A stretch of DNA of 42,123 bases, taken from IMG/VR virus record IMGVR_UViG_3300022072_000026, positions 1-42,123 of that record. One strand, 5' to 3'. The notes below the pieces were generated by a model. That model did no database searches. It worked only from the letters and a program-made list of their open reading frames with translations, and had not been told where the DNA came from. Every line of letters starts with the position of its first letter. Position 1 is the first letter of the stretch. A program made the translations under genes and the position numbers. Origin of the DNA: a virus. This document shows positions 19,040 through 26,128 of the stretch, in pieces.

Positions 19040-19483
19040 TTAGATAAGTATAATCATTAAAGCTGCTGTAATTAATCCTCCAATAAAACCGCTAAGACCC
19101 CACCATATCTTTTGTGACTTCTGTTTCTTAACTTGTCCTTCAAGGCTTCCTATTTCTAATTTATTATTGACATTATTAAGAGAATCTTTTTTAGCCAAAC
19201 TTCTTATATTCCCTTCTAAGATGGGAATTGTAACAACTTCTAATTGGTGAATGATTAATTGATCAGAAGCTTCAATCATTTTTAAAGCATCAATACGCAT
19301 TTCTAACGTAATGACCTCTTTCTTTTGCAAGTTATACGCTTCAAGTAATTTAGCGAATTCACCAAGCTTCTCATAAGTAATGTCTCTATTTTCGGAATAG
19401 AAAGTCGTTTGCGAGTGAATCCAAGTACTGTTGAGTATAAAGCTTATAAAGAATAACATCGTAATCTTTTTGAAGGGCTTCAT
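19040..19483 (-). CDS. Spanin-like secreted protein with C-terminal membrane anchor, 147 aa
   Basis: The first 25 residues form a signal peptide: basic MKPFKK, hydrophobic ITMLFFISFIL, then a polar SQTT. The middle (about 30-125) is a charged heptad-like helix, and the chain ends in a membrane segment, IWWGLSGFIGGLITAALMIILI (126-147). This is a periplasmic rod tethered at its C-terminus. The first 98 nt overlap the end of the upstream 125-aa gene in another frame, the arrangement seen for Rz/Rz1 spanin pairs. No lipobox Cys is visible, so a classical outer-membrane Rz1 lipoprotein is not supported. A spanin or other late lysis function is inferred from topology, overlap and position between endolysin/holin and muzzle genes. 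Confidence 0.6.
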   Translation of the reverse strand: MKPFKKITMLFFISFILNSTWIHSQTTFYSENRDITYEKLGEFAKLLEAYNLQKKEVITLEMRIDALKMIEASDQLIIHQLEVVTIPILEGNIRSLAKKDSLNNVNNKLEIGSLEGQVKKQKSQKIWWGLSGFIGGLITAALMIILI

Positions 19484-19763
19484 ATTTTCGTTTCCATTTT
19501 AAGTCTGCATTAATATAAACTATTTTACTTTCTCTAATTTTCCGAATAGAATCATCGCTTTTAAGCCTGTCTCTTTCGCCTCTCGCGATCAAAGTATCTT
19601 CTATAACGATTAAGCTATCATTACTGCTTTTCCATTGCTCTACGATGTCTTTGTGCATTTTCCATCCTAAACCACCGCCACCTAAAGAAAGTAGAAAGAG
19701 GCACCCTAAAATCACTATCCCGATAATCAAATACTTTTTAGAATTATCCGCTCTCTCTTGCAT
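19386..19763 (-). CDS. Inner-membrane spanin-like protein (Rz-like), 125 aa
   Basis: A short basic N-terminus (RADNSKK) is followed by one membrane segment (about 10-33, KYLIIGIVILGCLFLLSL then a Gly run). A long charged helix with coiled-coil character then runs to the C-terminus (KWKRKYEALQKDYDVILY). That N-in, C-out rod is the topology of phage inner-membrane spanins. Its 3-prime end overlaps the next gene by 98 nt in a different frame, as spanin pairs often do. It starts right at the end of the holin-like gene (stop at 19764). Family assignment is by topology and context, since spanins share little sequence. An alternative is a structural membrane protein of the ejection apparatus. Confidence 0.6.
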   Translation of the reverse strand: MQERADNSKKYLIIGIVILGCLFLLSLGGGGLGWKMHKDIVEQWKSSNDSLIVIEDTLIARGERDRLKSDDSIRKIRESKIVYINADLKWKRKYEALQKDYDVILYKLYTQQYLDSLANDFLFRK

Positions 19764-19976
19764 CTATTGTTTTGATTTAAAAACGTCCATTGACATTGCT
19801 GCAAATCCAGCCGTAATTATACCTAGTATTAAAACGTCTGTAACATCCCCTTTCTCTTCTATAAAGTATTTAGCAACTCCCATAGCAAGACCAATAAGAA
19901 CAGCGATTGTTCCCATTACTCTCTTAGGAGATAGTTTCCCACTTGAGTCTGTAAAAAAAGTCTTTTTAGTTTCCAT
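19764..19976 (-). CDS. Holin-like protein, two membrane segments, 70 aa
   Basis: The protein is 70 aa with two hydrophobic segments, RVMGTIAVLIGLAMGVAKYF (19-38) and VTDVLILGIITAGFAAMSMDVF (45-66), and a charged C-terminal end (KSKQ). The start METKKTFFTDSSGKLSPKRVMG resembles short holin-type proteins common beside endolysins in phages of Flavobacteriia and Bacteroidia. Size, two segments and its place two genes after the M15 endolysin fit a class II holin that opens the inner membrane to time lysis. The ATG overlaps the last 11 nt of the upstream membrane-protein gene, so translation is likely coupled. The neighbouring 108-aa protein could instead be the pore-former. Confidence 0.65.
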   Translation of the reverse strand: METKKTFFTDSSGKLSPKRVMGTIAVLIGLAMGVAKYFIEEKGDVTDVLILGIITAGFAAMSMDVFKSKQ

Positions 19977-20292
19977 TTCTATGATATATTAATTCGTGAT
20001 TTTTAACCTTTCTATCTGTTCTAGAATTAATCCATCCTTGTCTAGTAACACCATCCTCTCTAACATCTGTTATTTCTCCACGAATATATTTGTCCTCTTT
20101 AATTACCTCTCCACGCAAAAGACTTATTTCTCTGTCCATATCATTGCGTAATCCTCCTACTTCAGCATCAATCTTACTACTTATCCCAACTAAACCAACC
20201 CAGATACCTCCTAAACTAAAAGCTGCTACTATTAACATAGCTATTGCCCCTATACTTATATTTATTTTATTGTTAAATTCTGGTGGTGGCAT
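19966..20292 (-). CDS. Small membrane protein with coiled-coil tail in lysis cassette, 108 aa
   Basis: A Pro-rich start (MPPPEFNNKIN) leads into one hydrophobic segment (about 11-37, ISIGAIAMLIVAAFSLGGIWVGLVG). The rest is a highly charged helical part (EVGGLRNDMDREISLLRGEV...) ending in a basic His/Asn-containing tail. The family is not recognised. It lies between the endolysin and the holin-like gene and overlaps the latter by 11 nt, so a role in lysis timing (pinholin, antiholin or i-spanin type) is plausible but unproven. It shares a layout with the 96-aa protein at 21191-21481: Pro-containing N-terminus, one membrane segment, then coiled coil. Confidence 0.55.
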   Translation of the reverse strand: MPPPEFNNKINISIGAIAMLIVAAFSLGGIWVGLVGISSKIDAEVGGLRNDMDREISLLRGEVIKEDKYIRGEITDVREDGVTRQGWINSRTDRKVKNHELIYHRNGN

Positions 20293-20295
20293 ATC

Positions 20296-20745
20296 TTATG
20301 GATTGAATAAATAAACTTTTGAGTTTTTTTCCTCGTCGATGTCGTCTAAATGTACCCAAGAAACACCGTCCTCTAATCTAATTTTGAATGGGAATAATTC
20401 TGAATTACTTACAATCCAATCCCTGACCTCCTTTGCCGTCATTTCTTTTACATCAAAATCGAACGCCCTTCCAAGTATATGCGCTGATATATATAACTGG
20501 TTTCTTTCCGCTTTATCTCTTACAAGTGGTTGGATATTTGTCCTAAGACCTCTCTGCTCTCTACTTCCGCTATTTACTGTAATAGGCTTATCTATATTAA
20601 CTCTTACAATAAGCAATGCGTGTAGTGCATTCGTTCCAAAGAACCTCCACGCTTTATCACCGTACTTCTTAAAAGTTCTACTACCTACAAGTTCGTGTAT
20701 TCCAAAATACTTTTTAATTTCAGTTAAAATTTCTGTTCTTGTCAT
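20296..20745 (-). CDS. M15-family zinc peptidase, probable endolysin, 149 aa
   Basis: The zinc site of D-Ala-D-Ala carboxypeptidase/L-Ala-D-Glu endopeptidase M15 enzymes is visible. SAHILGRAFDFD (residues 87-98) supplies His89 and Asp96 in the SxHxxGxAxD motif, and WVHLD supplies His132, with acidic residues just before it (Glu125, Asp126). At 149 aa it is a single catalytic domain with no signal peptide or wall-binding domain, usual for Bacteroidota-phage endolysins that rely on a holin. The ATG at 20745 overlaps the TGA of the cupin gene (ATGA), so the two are translationally coupled. It should cleave peptide bonds in murein stem peptides at lysis. An N-terminal segment (1-35) precedes the usual fold start. 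Confidence 0.85.
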   Translation of the reverse strand: MTRTEILTEIKKYFGIHELVGSRTFKKYGDKAWRFFGTNALHALLIVRVNIDKPITVNSGSREQRGLRTNIQPLVRDKAERNQLYISAHILGRAFDFDVKEMTAKEVRDWIVSNSELFPFKIRLEDGVSWVHLDDIDEEKNSKVYLFNP

Positions 20746-21194
20746 TGTTTTTTATTTAAAAATTCAGCTTCCCAACCATTCATTTTAGGTTTCCACATTA
20801 CTATAAATTCTACCCTCTTACCACTTTTATTTACAATAGCGTGTTTTTCTCCTTTTTTAAAGTGGCAACTATTTGGAAACTCAATAAGACATTCTTTTTC
20901 TTCTGTTATAACCTCCCAAATAGCCCCTTTAGTTATCGGTATAAACTGTTCGCAACTATCTAAATGAAAGTGGGGAGGAAACACACTATCTATACCAAAC
21001 TCATAAACACAAGCTGTTACGTTATCATTTCCTGTAATATCTAGTTCATACCAATAATCGTCTTTTGTACCCGGAAACTTGGTTCTTTTTTTCGGTATTA
21101 CAGGAATGCTAACTTGGGGGATCTCCCGAAACCCTGCCATCATATTGAGCCGAAACCCTGCCCTTTTTTTTGATAATTCCTTTTTGTGTTTCAT
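20742..21194 (-). CDS. Cupin-domain protein in lysis cassette, 150 aa
   Basis: The core carries both cupin motifs: PHFHLDSCEQ gives His75, His77 and Glu82, and KKGEKHAIVN gives Gly115, His118 and Asn122 (GxxHxxxN). All four usual metal ligands are therefore present, so an active metal site is likely. The substrate is unknown; cupins act as sugar isomerases, dioxygenases or binding proteins. The gene overlaps its upstream neighbour and the downstream endolysin by ATGA, which fixes both ends and suggests co-expression. The N-terminus (1-24) is basic and contains AGFR twice, from an in-frame 13-nt repeat next to an A8 run, so a later start at Met18/19 is possible. A link to surface sugar or murein modification is speculation. 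Confidence 0.72.
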   Translation of the reverse strand: MKHKKELSKKRAGFRLNMMAGFREIPQVSIPVIPKKRTKFPGTKDDYWYELDITGNDNVTACVYEFGIDSVFPPHFHLDSCEQFIPITKGAIWEVITEEKECLIEFPNSCHFKKGEKHAIVNKSGKRVEFIVMWKPKMNGWEAEFLNKKQ

Positions 21195-21481
21195 TCTTTT
21201 AACTTGTCAATCTTGTCAGAATTTTTATCTATAATCTTAACTAATTGTGTCAAAGTTATATTTACGTTTTCAATTAAAGCTATATTCTTTTCTCCCTGTA
21301 ACCTTGAATAATCTCTCTCATCCTTTAATTCTGTCTTTAATAATTTATGCTCTACTTTAACGTAAGCCAATAATCCTAAAATAAAAACTATTAAAGAGTA
21401 TATAATCCAAACATATAATTGAGCTGTTCCCTCGCTTGCTGGTGGCATCGGCTCTAATTGCCACATTAAGGTTAATATCAT
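21191..21481 (-). CDS. Small membrane protein, one segment plus coiled coil, 96 aa
   Basis: After a short N-terminus containing EPMPPASEG there is one hydrophobic segment (about 23-43, LYVWIIYSLIVFILGLLAYV), then a charged helix (KVEHKLLKTELKDERDYSRL...) to the end. No family is recognised. It lies directly upstream of the cupin gene, with an ATGA overlap, and downstream of the 122-aa membrane protein. Topology resembles phage holin-associated proteins or inner-membrane spanins. The initiation site is uncertain because Met6 and Met12 are also possible; the ATG at 21481 follows a typical AATAATAAAAT leader. Confidence 0.5.
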   Translation of the reverse strand: MILTLMWQLEPMPPASEGTAQLYVWIIYSLIVFILGLLAYVKVEHKLLKTELKDERDYSRLQGEKNIALIENVNITLTQLVKIIDKNSDKIDKLKE

Positions 21482-21509
21482 ATTTTATTATTATGTGCTC
21501 GCTTGCTAC

Positions 21510-21878
21510 TCACACGTTATTAAAATCATTTATTGATTTTAAACAATGATCCTTATCTAATATATCCAAAAACAAACACATCCCAGAGCCTATTTTAGTT
21601 AGTGTTCCGTCCCTTTGGTTTTTACCTAAAGCGCTGGAAATAGTTTCTCTTTTGTCTCCAAAAAGATAACCGCCTTCTTTCCTAAAAAGTAGATTCCAAG
21701 TTGCTCTGTAAGCATAGTTCCCAAAGACGTCAACTGCGATAGCGTGTTGCTTCCAGTACTCATTAGTAACTATAAAGAACCCTTTCGCTTTGACGTGTTG
21801 AATCAAAACGATAGGGAAATTTATAATCCACATTATTGAGAATAAAATATATGATATGAAGGCTAAAATAAATCCCAA
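21510..21878 (-). CDS. Conserved-looking membrane-anchored phage protein, 122 aa (TTG start)
   Basis: The reading frame begins at TTG immediately after the TAA of the 136-aa gene (TAATTG), a layout that supports stop-restart coupling. The N-terminus is a membrane segment (GFILAFISYILFSIMWIINFP), followed by a polar domain with VFGNYAYRATWN, GGYLFGDKRETISSALGKNQRDGTL and a Cys/His-containing tail. This pattern recalls small proteins near lysis or tail-fibre genes in other Bacteroidota phages, but I cannot name a function. An ATG at residue 16 would remove much of the hydrophobic segment and seems less likely. It opens the run of small membrane-protein genes around the endolysin. Confidence 0.55.
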   Translation of the reverse strand: MGFILAFISYILFSIMWIINFPIVLIQHVKAKGFFIVTNEYWKQHAIAVDVFGNYAYRATWNLLFRKEGGYLFGDKRETISSALGKNQRDGTLTKIGSGMCLFLDILDKDHCLKSINDFNNV

Positions 21879-22289
21879 TTAAACCAATATCTCCCAATCC
21901 TGAGCCGTTGTTCCGTATATTGGCTCTCCTTGCGTTACAATTAACATCGCTCTTCCTTGCAAAATACTTAATTGTGAACTAAAACTTTCACCTATTTCTA
22001 TTGGGTCTCCAATTGCAACAAATAGCCCATCAATCATTTCGTAAGAATAAAACACTGCTCTACTAACAAGTTTTTCAACAACTGTCAAAACATCTATTAA
22101 AATCGTTTCTTCTGGATTGTCAGGGTCAACCACTTCTGTTTCTATGTATTTAACTGCTGTATCTGTTACAATAGCATTGAACCCGTTTTTTCCTTTTATC
22201 TCGTCAAAGCTGTCAATTGCTACTTGAACTAGACAAGCCTTTCCATCCCTAGTCGTGTATGCATTTACTTTTGTTATGATTTTGCTCAT
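21879..22289 (-). CDS. Unknown tail-region protein, 136 aa
   Basis: This 136-aa soluble, acidic protein is mostly beta by composition, with no signal or membrane segment. It follows the 1271-aa fibre by 20 nt and abuts the next gene (stop at 21879, TTG start at 21878). Position suggests a fibre-associated or fibre-assembly protein, or the first gene of the lysis cassette. No motif separates these options. DPDNPEETILI near residue 56 is a likely surface loop. The ATG at 22289 follows AATAACAAATATTAAA, similar to the leader of the 1271-aa gene. Confidence 0.5.
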   Translation of the reverse strand: MSKIITKVNAYTTRDGKACLVQVAIDSFDEIKGKNGFNAIVTDTAVKYIETEVVDPDNPEETILIDVLTVVEKLVSRAVFYSYEMIDGLFVAIGDPIEIGESFSSQLSILQGRAMLIVTQGEPIYGTTAQDWEILV

Positions 22290-22309
22290 TTTAATATTTG
22301 TTATTTAAT

Positions 22310-25300
22310 TTACGTTAATCTTCTATGAACGGCGCCCGTGGAACTATTTATATAGCCGAAGCCTACCGCTACCCCGCCAGTATTTGCGGCCGCGTCGTCG
22401 GCGTACGAACCTAGGCCGGTAAGGTCTAGTTTTCCCATTTTCACAATACCGGGAAATTCTGCTTTTGCGCCGTTGGCGTCCGAAGTTGTCATTATTAGGA
22501 CTTCGTCTTCGGAGGAGGGAAGGTCTTTTCTGTTTTGTATAGTAAAAATAGTTTTCGCCGTTCTACCTGAGTATGACCCCCTATTTCTAAACCGTATAAT
22601 TTTTTCGTTTGTGTCTACGCCAGATAAGGCTTGAAGCAAAAAGTCGTGTCCGTTATTTTCGTCTTCGTGTCTTAAAACCGCTATAACTACTAATTTGCTT
22701 TCTGCTTTGCTGTAAAAGCCGCCCGTACTTTGGAACCTATCCGAAGTAAACCCCAAATAGGAATGTACCCCAGCCGCTGCAACTAGCAAAGCGTTAACTT
22801 TTGCCCCGTTATTATAAATAGCGGTATATAGTTCGGAATAGTAGCCCGCCTGTAGCCTGTTAGACATTGCGTATATCTCATATTGAGTTATCGGGACGTT
22901 TGCGGACACGCTGTCGCCCATTGTTACCCCCTTAATAGTTAAGCGGTCGCCCCTTGAATTGTTATCGTTGTCAAAGGCGTTAAAACCTATCTCTAGTTCT
23001 CCAAGTATCCCAAAATAATCGACTAAAAGCTTCGCTAGTACTTTATTGTTTGGGGCGTCGAAAGTGAAACCATCAAAAAGAATTTCATCACCAATGAATT
23101 GTGAAATTCCACTTCCATCTTTTACATTTAATTGGGTTCCTTTGTAATTGTAAAGGTATTTTGTGACAACCATAGTTGCCTTTTTTTCGTTTATCATTTC
23201 CGCATTTGTGGAAAATTCACCATATAAACTGACAATAATATTGTTAATGTCAACAATAATACTTGACATCAAAGGACTGTTTGGTGTTTTTGCCTGATAT
23301 GAACAATGACCAACAGTTGCCAAAATAACGCCTGTGTAATTGATTGTAGTTCCACCACCACCATCATAAATCAGAAAACCGCTTGCATTGTCTTGATAAA
23401 TATATGTATTTGTCAGTACATTGTAATAGTTTGAGTTTCCTCTTAAAACTCCTTTGACTGCACCGTAAACCTTTATCACACAATCAATCAACTTGACTTG
23501 ATTTGAAAAAACCCAACTTCCTGATGTATTTATGAAAGTGGCGTTTCCTTCAAAATTCCAATTTGTTCCGTTAAATTCAACAATTCCGTCAATAATAGAA
23601 TCTTTAAATTTTACAAAACAATTAGTACTTGAACTCCTGACTAGTAAACTTTTAGCACCAACAGTGACATCTCCTAATTCAATTTCAATATTATTTGCTA
23701 TATAAGTAATTTGAAATGAATTTGCAGCTTCAATCTTTCCTATTTTTATTTTTACACCTAATCCCGTTGTGTCTGATTCAATAAGTTTTGATGCAGTTGT
23801 TGAAATTATTGTTCCAAAGGTTAAATTGCAAATTCTTAATACATCAAAAGGTCTGTAAAGTGCAGTGCCTTCAAGATACAATGTTTCAACATTCATGTCA
23901 AGTGCTTTTGGAAGTTCAAGTCTTGTGTTTGAACCAATAAACATTGTTTTGACGCTGAAAGTCCAATCAGAACGAACCATGTAAATTTCTGCAACATTTG
24001 GTGTTGACATTCTTAAAGTTCCATTTGGAAGGTCAAACATCATGAAGGTGTTTGATTGAACAATTGGTTCATATAAGTCACCAACAATTGGACTTCCATC
24101 AAATGAAATTGTTGCAGTTTCCTTTGTGAAAAATCTGATGTTTTTATTTGCAGGAATAATTGCGTTTATTGGATATGTTCCACTTGTTAAAAGTTCGACT
24201 GTCCAAAATTTTGTTCCTGTTGGAATTGCTGAAATTGCTGAATCAATTGTTTCATATGGAAAAGTCACTGAATTTGGTTCTGCAGTTGCATCATTTCCAT
24301 TTGCTTCATCAACAAATAATGTGTTTGCAAGGCTCACACTTGTCACAAAAGGATTTATACCATCTTCACCAACATTGTTTAATGTAGACGTTTTGTCTCG
24401 AACATCTTTGTCGGCTCCTGCTGTTGACAAATCAATATATTTAATATTTACAGTGTCCATAACAGGACTTATAATTTTAAGCCTTAGATTTTCTGTAAGA
24501 GTAATGGGGGTTAAGGTATCCTTTAAAACCCCATCCCACAATACTGTCATCAATCCACCTACATACTTAAAAGTAAAAGTAGTATTGAAAAAATCTGCAT
24601 AATCTAAAGCAGCAAAATCCGATTGTACACCATTAACGTAATAAACACTTAAAACAGAGGTCGGATTTGGACGAAATTCAGCCCCATAGACTTGACTTCC
24701 AGCACCATTAATTAACTGTAGGTCTGAAATGTAATCGCCATTTCCTGAAGCACCAGCATCTCCAAGTGGAGTCTCCTGCATTTTCCATTCAAAAAGCCAA
24801 TCTTTAGTATAGTCAAGTTCTTGTGTCCAAATTCCTATTCCATTTTGTTGAAAAACAGTAATTTTTGCTGCCCCTTCTTGCGAAACATCTAACCTTGTAA
24901 GGTCAATCCATTCACCACTAGAAGGGATATATAATGTTCCGCTTACAATTTGAATCTTATCTACGTAAGTAATAGCACCTGTTCCATTATTGTTATCCAA
25001 AGTAAGGTCATAACTACCTTCAGTAGCTATAGTTGTCAAATTAACCCTAAATGTATTATCGTCTATAAATAAAGTACTTGTAATAGTATTTCCCTCAATA
25101 ACGACAGTCATATTTTCGGTAAAATAAGAACCTTTTAAAATGAAGTACGTGGGATTTGATGGTAAAGTACTAACTTGCCTAACCTCTTCTAAATAAGGAG
25201 CTTGTAAACTTGTTGTATCTATAAAAGGATTTATACCGTCATCACCATTATTGATAAGCTGATTTGTGTAAGCAGGAACTTCGGGGTCTGTAGAATCTCC

Positions 25301-26125
25301 CGCAGGAAAAATTCTAAAGTCTGTCGTAAATACTGTTGCAAATCCTGTACCTATCTCCTCTCCTTGACCTAAGTACAACCAAAGAGTTTCAGTACCATTT
25401 TGAATAGCTCTGAAAATAACTGTTGCACTATTAGGAGTACTGTAAGGACCATTGGCAGTAACAAAATCCCAGACATCTGCTGCTCCTATATCTCCAAGAT
25501 CAAACTCAGTGGGTGCAACATTACGAGAGTCAATCGTATTAAAATATTGGACATCTACTTCGGTTAATACTGTTCCAGAACCTATATTTACATACGGTTT
25601 TGTTAGAGTATAAAGAGTTCTTACAATAGCATAGTCGGGTTGCCCTGTTAATTCTATACCTTCTCCATTAGCTAATACAATTCGAGTAGTTACAAAGATT
25701 GCTACAGCACCCACAGTTAGGGGAGTAGAGGGTAAAGCATTTAAGGCTATAATTGTTTTTGCCTTCTCTGTTTTAGTAGCATCATTAAAGTCAATTTCAA
25801 CTCCTATTGAACTAACAGGAACATTAGTAGTACTAGCCCCGTTACCTCCCGAGGCCTCAAGAAAAAAACCATTAGAAGCACAGTAATCTACGAAAGCTTC
25901 AGCATTGGCTGTTCCATAATTATTATCTAAGTCTGCGAAAGCTATTGATAATACAGGATTAGATTTAGAAGGTGGTTCAATATTAAACGTTCCTTCTCTA
26001 TTGGAATTATATGTTATTTGAGCCCCATCATTGTAGACATATACCTCTTTTTTTGTTGGATCAGCGGTATTCCACGTTTTTATAACGGTAGCTCCCGGCT
26101 TTGTGATTGATACTACTTGTGACAT
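22310..26125 (-). CDS. Large mosaic tail fibre/spike protein with beta-helix, 1271 aa
   Basis: Three parts can be seen. Residues 1 to about 590 hold Ser/Thr/Asn-rich beta domains. From about 597, FVDEANGNDATAEP...PYETIDSAI is the usual entry to a right-handed parallel beta-helix, which runs to about 1020. The last 250 residues include FRNRGSYSGRTAKTIFTIQN and end in SSTGAVHRRLT after GLGSYADDAAANTGGVAVG, a common C-terminal layout of phage fibres. DGINPF followed by SL occurs twice (from residues 296 and 588), marking module joints. Base and codon use change along the gene, and the C-terminal part is clearly GC-richer (GGC, GCC, GCG, ACG codons). It probably binds or cuts a surface polysaccharide; no catalytic residues are assigned. 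It lies between the 330-aa and 136-aa genes. Confidence 0.75.
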   Translation of the reverse strand: MSQVVSITKPGATVIKTWNTADPTKKEVYVYNDGAQITYNSNREGTFNIEPPSKSNPVLSIAFADLDNNYGTANAEAFVDYCASNGFFLEASGGNGASTTNVPVSSIGVEIDFNDATKTEKAKTIIALNALPSTPLTVGAVAIFVTTRIVLANGEGIELTGQPDYAIVRTLYTLTKPYVNIGSGTVLTEVDVQYFNTIDSRNVAPTEFDLGDIGAADVWDFVTANGPYSTPNSATVIFRAIQNGTETLWLYLGQGEEIGTGFATVFTTDFRIFPAGDSTDPEVPAYTNQLINNGDDGINPFIDTTSLQAPYLEEVRQVSTLPSNPTYFILKGSYFTENMTVVIEGNTITSTLFIDDNTFRVNLTTIATEGSYDLTLDNNNGTGAITYVDKIQIVSGTLYIPSSGEWIDLTRLDVSQEGAAKITVFQQNGIGIWTQELDYTKDWLFEWKMQETPLGDAGASGNGDYISDLQLINGAGSQVYGAEFRPNPTSVLSVYYVNGVQSDFAALDYADFFNTTFTFKYVGGLMTVLWDGVLKDTLTPITLTENLRLKIISPVMDTVNIKYIDLSTAGADKDVRDKTSTLNNVGEDGINPFVTSVSLANTLFVDEANGNDATAEPNSVTFPYETIDSAISAIPTGTKFWTVELLTSGTYPINAIIPANKNIRFFTKETATISFDGSPIVGDLYEPIVQSNTFMMFDLPNGTLRMSTPNVAEIYMVRSDWTFSVKTMFIGSNTRLELPKALDMNVETLYLEGTALYRPFDVLRICNLTFGTIISTTASKLIESDTTGLGVKIKIGKIEAANSFQITYIANNIEIELGDVTVGAKSLLVRSSSTNCFVKFKDSIIDGIVEFNGTNWNFEGNATFINTSGSWVFSNQVKLIDCVIKVYGAVKGVLRGNSNYYNVLTNTYIYQDNASGFLIYDGGGGTTINYTGVILATVGHCSYQAKTPNSPLMSSIIVDINNIIVSLYGEFSTNAEMINEKKATMVVTKYLYNYKGTQLNVKDGSGISQFIGDEILFDGFTFDAPNNKVLAKLLVDYFGILGELEIGFNAFDNDNNSRGDRLTIKGVTMGDSVSANVPITQYEIYAMSNRLQAGYYSELYTAIYNNGAKVNALLVAAAGVHSYLGFTSDRFQSTGGFYSKAESKLVVIAVLRHEDENNGHDFLLQALSGVDTNEKIIRFRNRGSYSGRTAKTIFTIQNRKDLPSSEDEVLIMTTSDANGAKAEFPGIVKMGKLDLTGLGSYADDAAANTGGVAVGFGYINSSTGAVHRRLT

Positions 26126-26128
26126 AAT

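Noticed and set aside
20339-20788. 149-aa plus-strand frame opposite the M15 peptidase
   Set aside because: The minus-strand frame holds the complete zinc site and ATGA coupling; the plus frame has no motif.
21430-21505. Ten-nt CTCGCTTGCT seen twice near the 96-aa gene start
   Set aside because: Only two short copies, one in coding sequence; no inverted or array structure.
24126-24602. 158-aa plus-strand frame opposite the 1271-aa fibre
   Set aside because: It lies wholly within a well-supported minus-strand gene, with no leader or neighbours on its strand.
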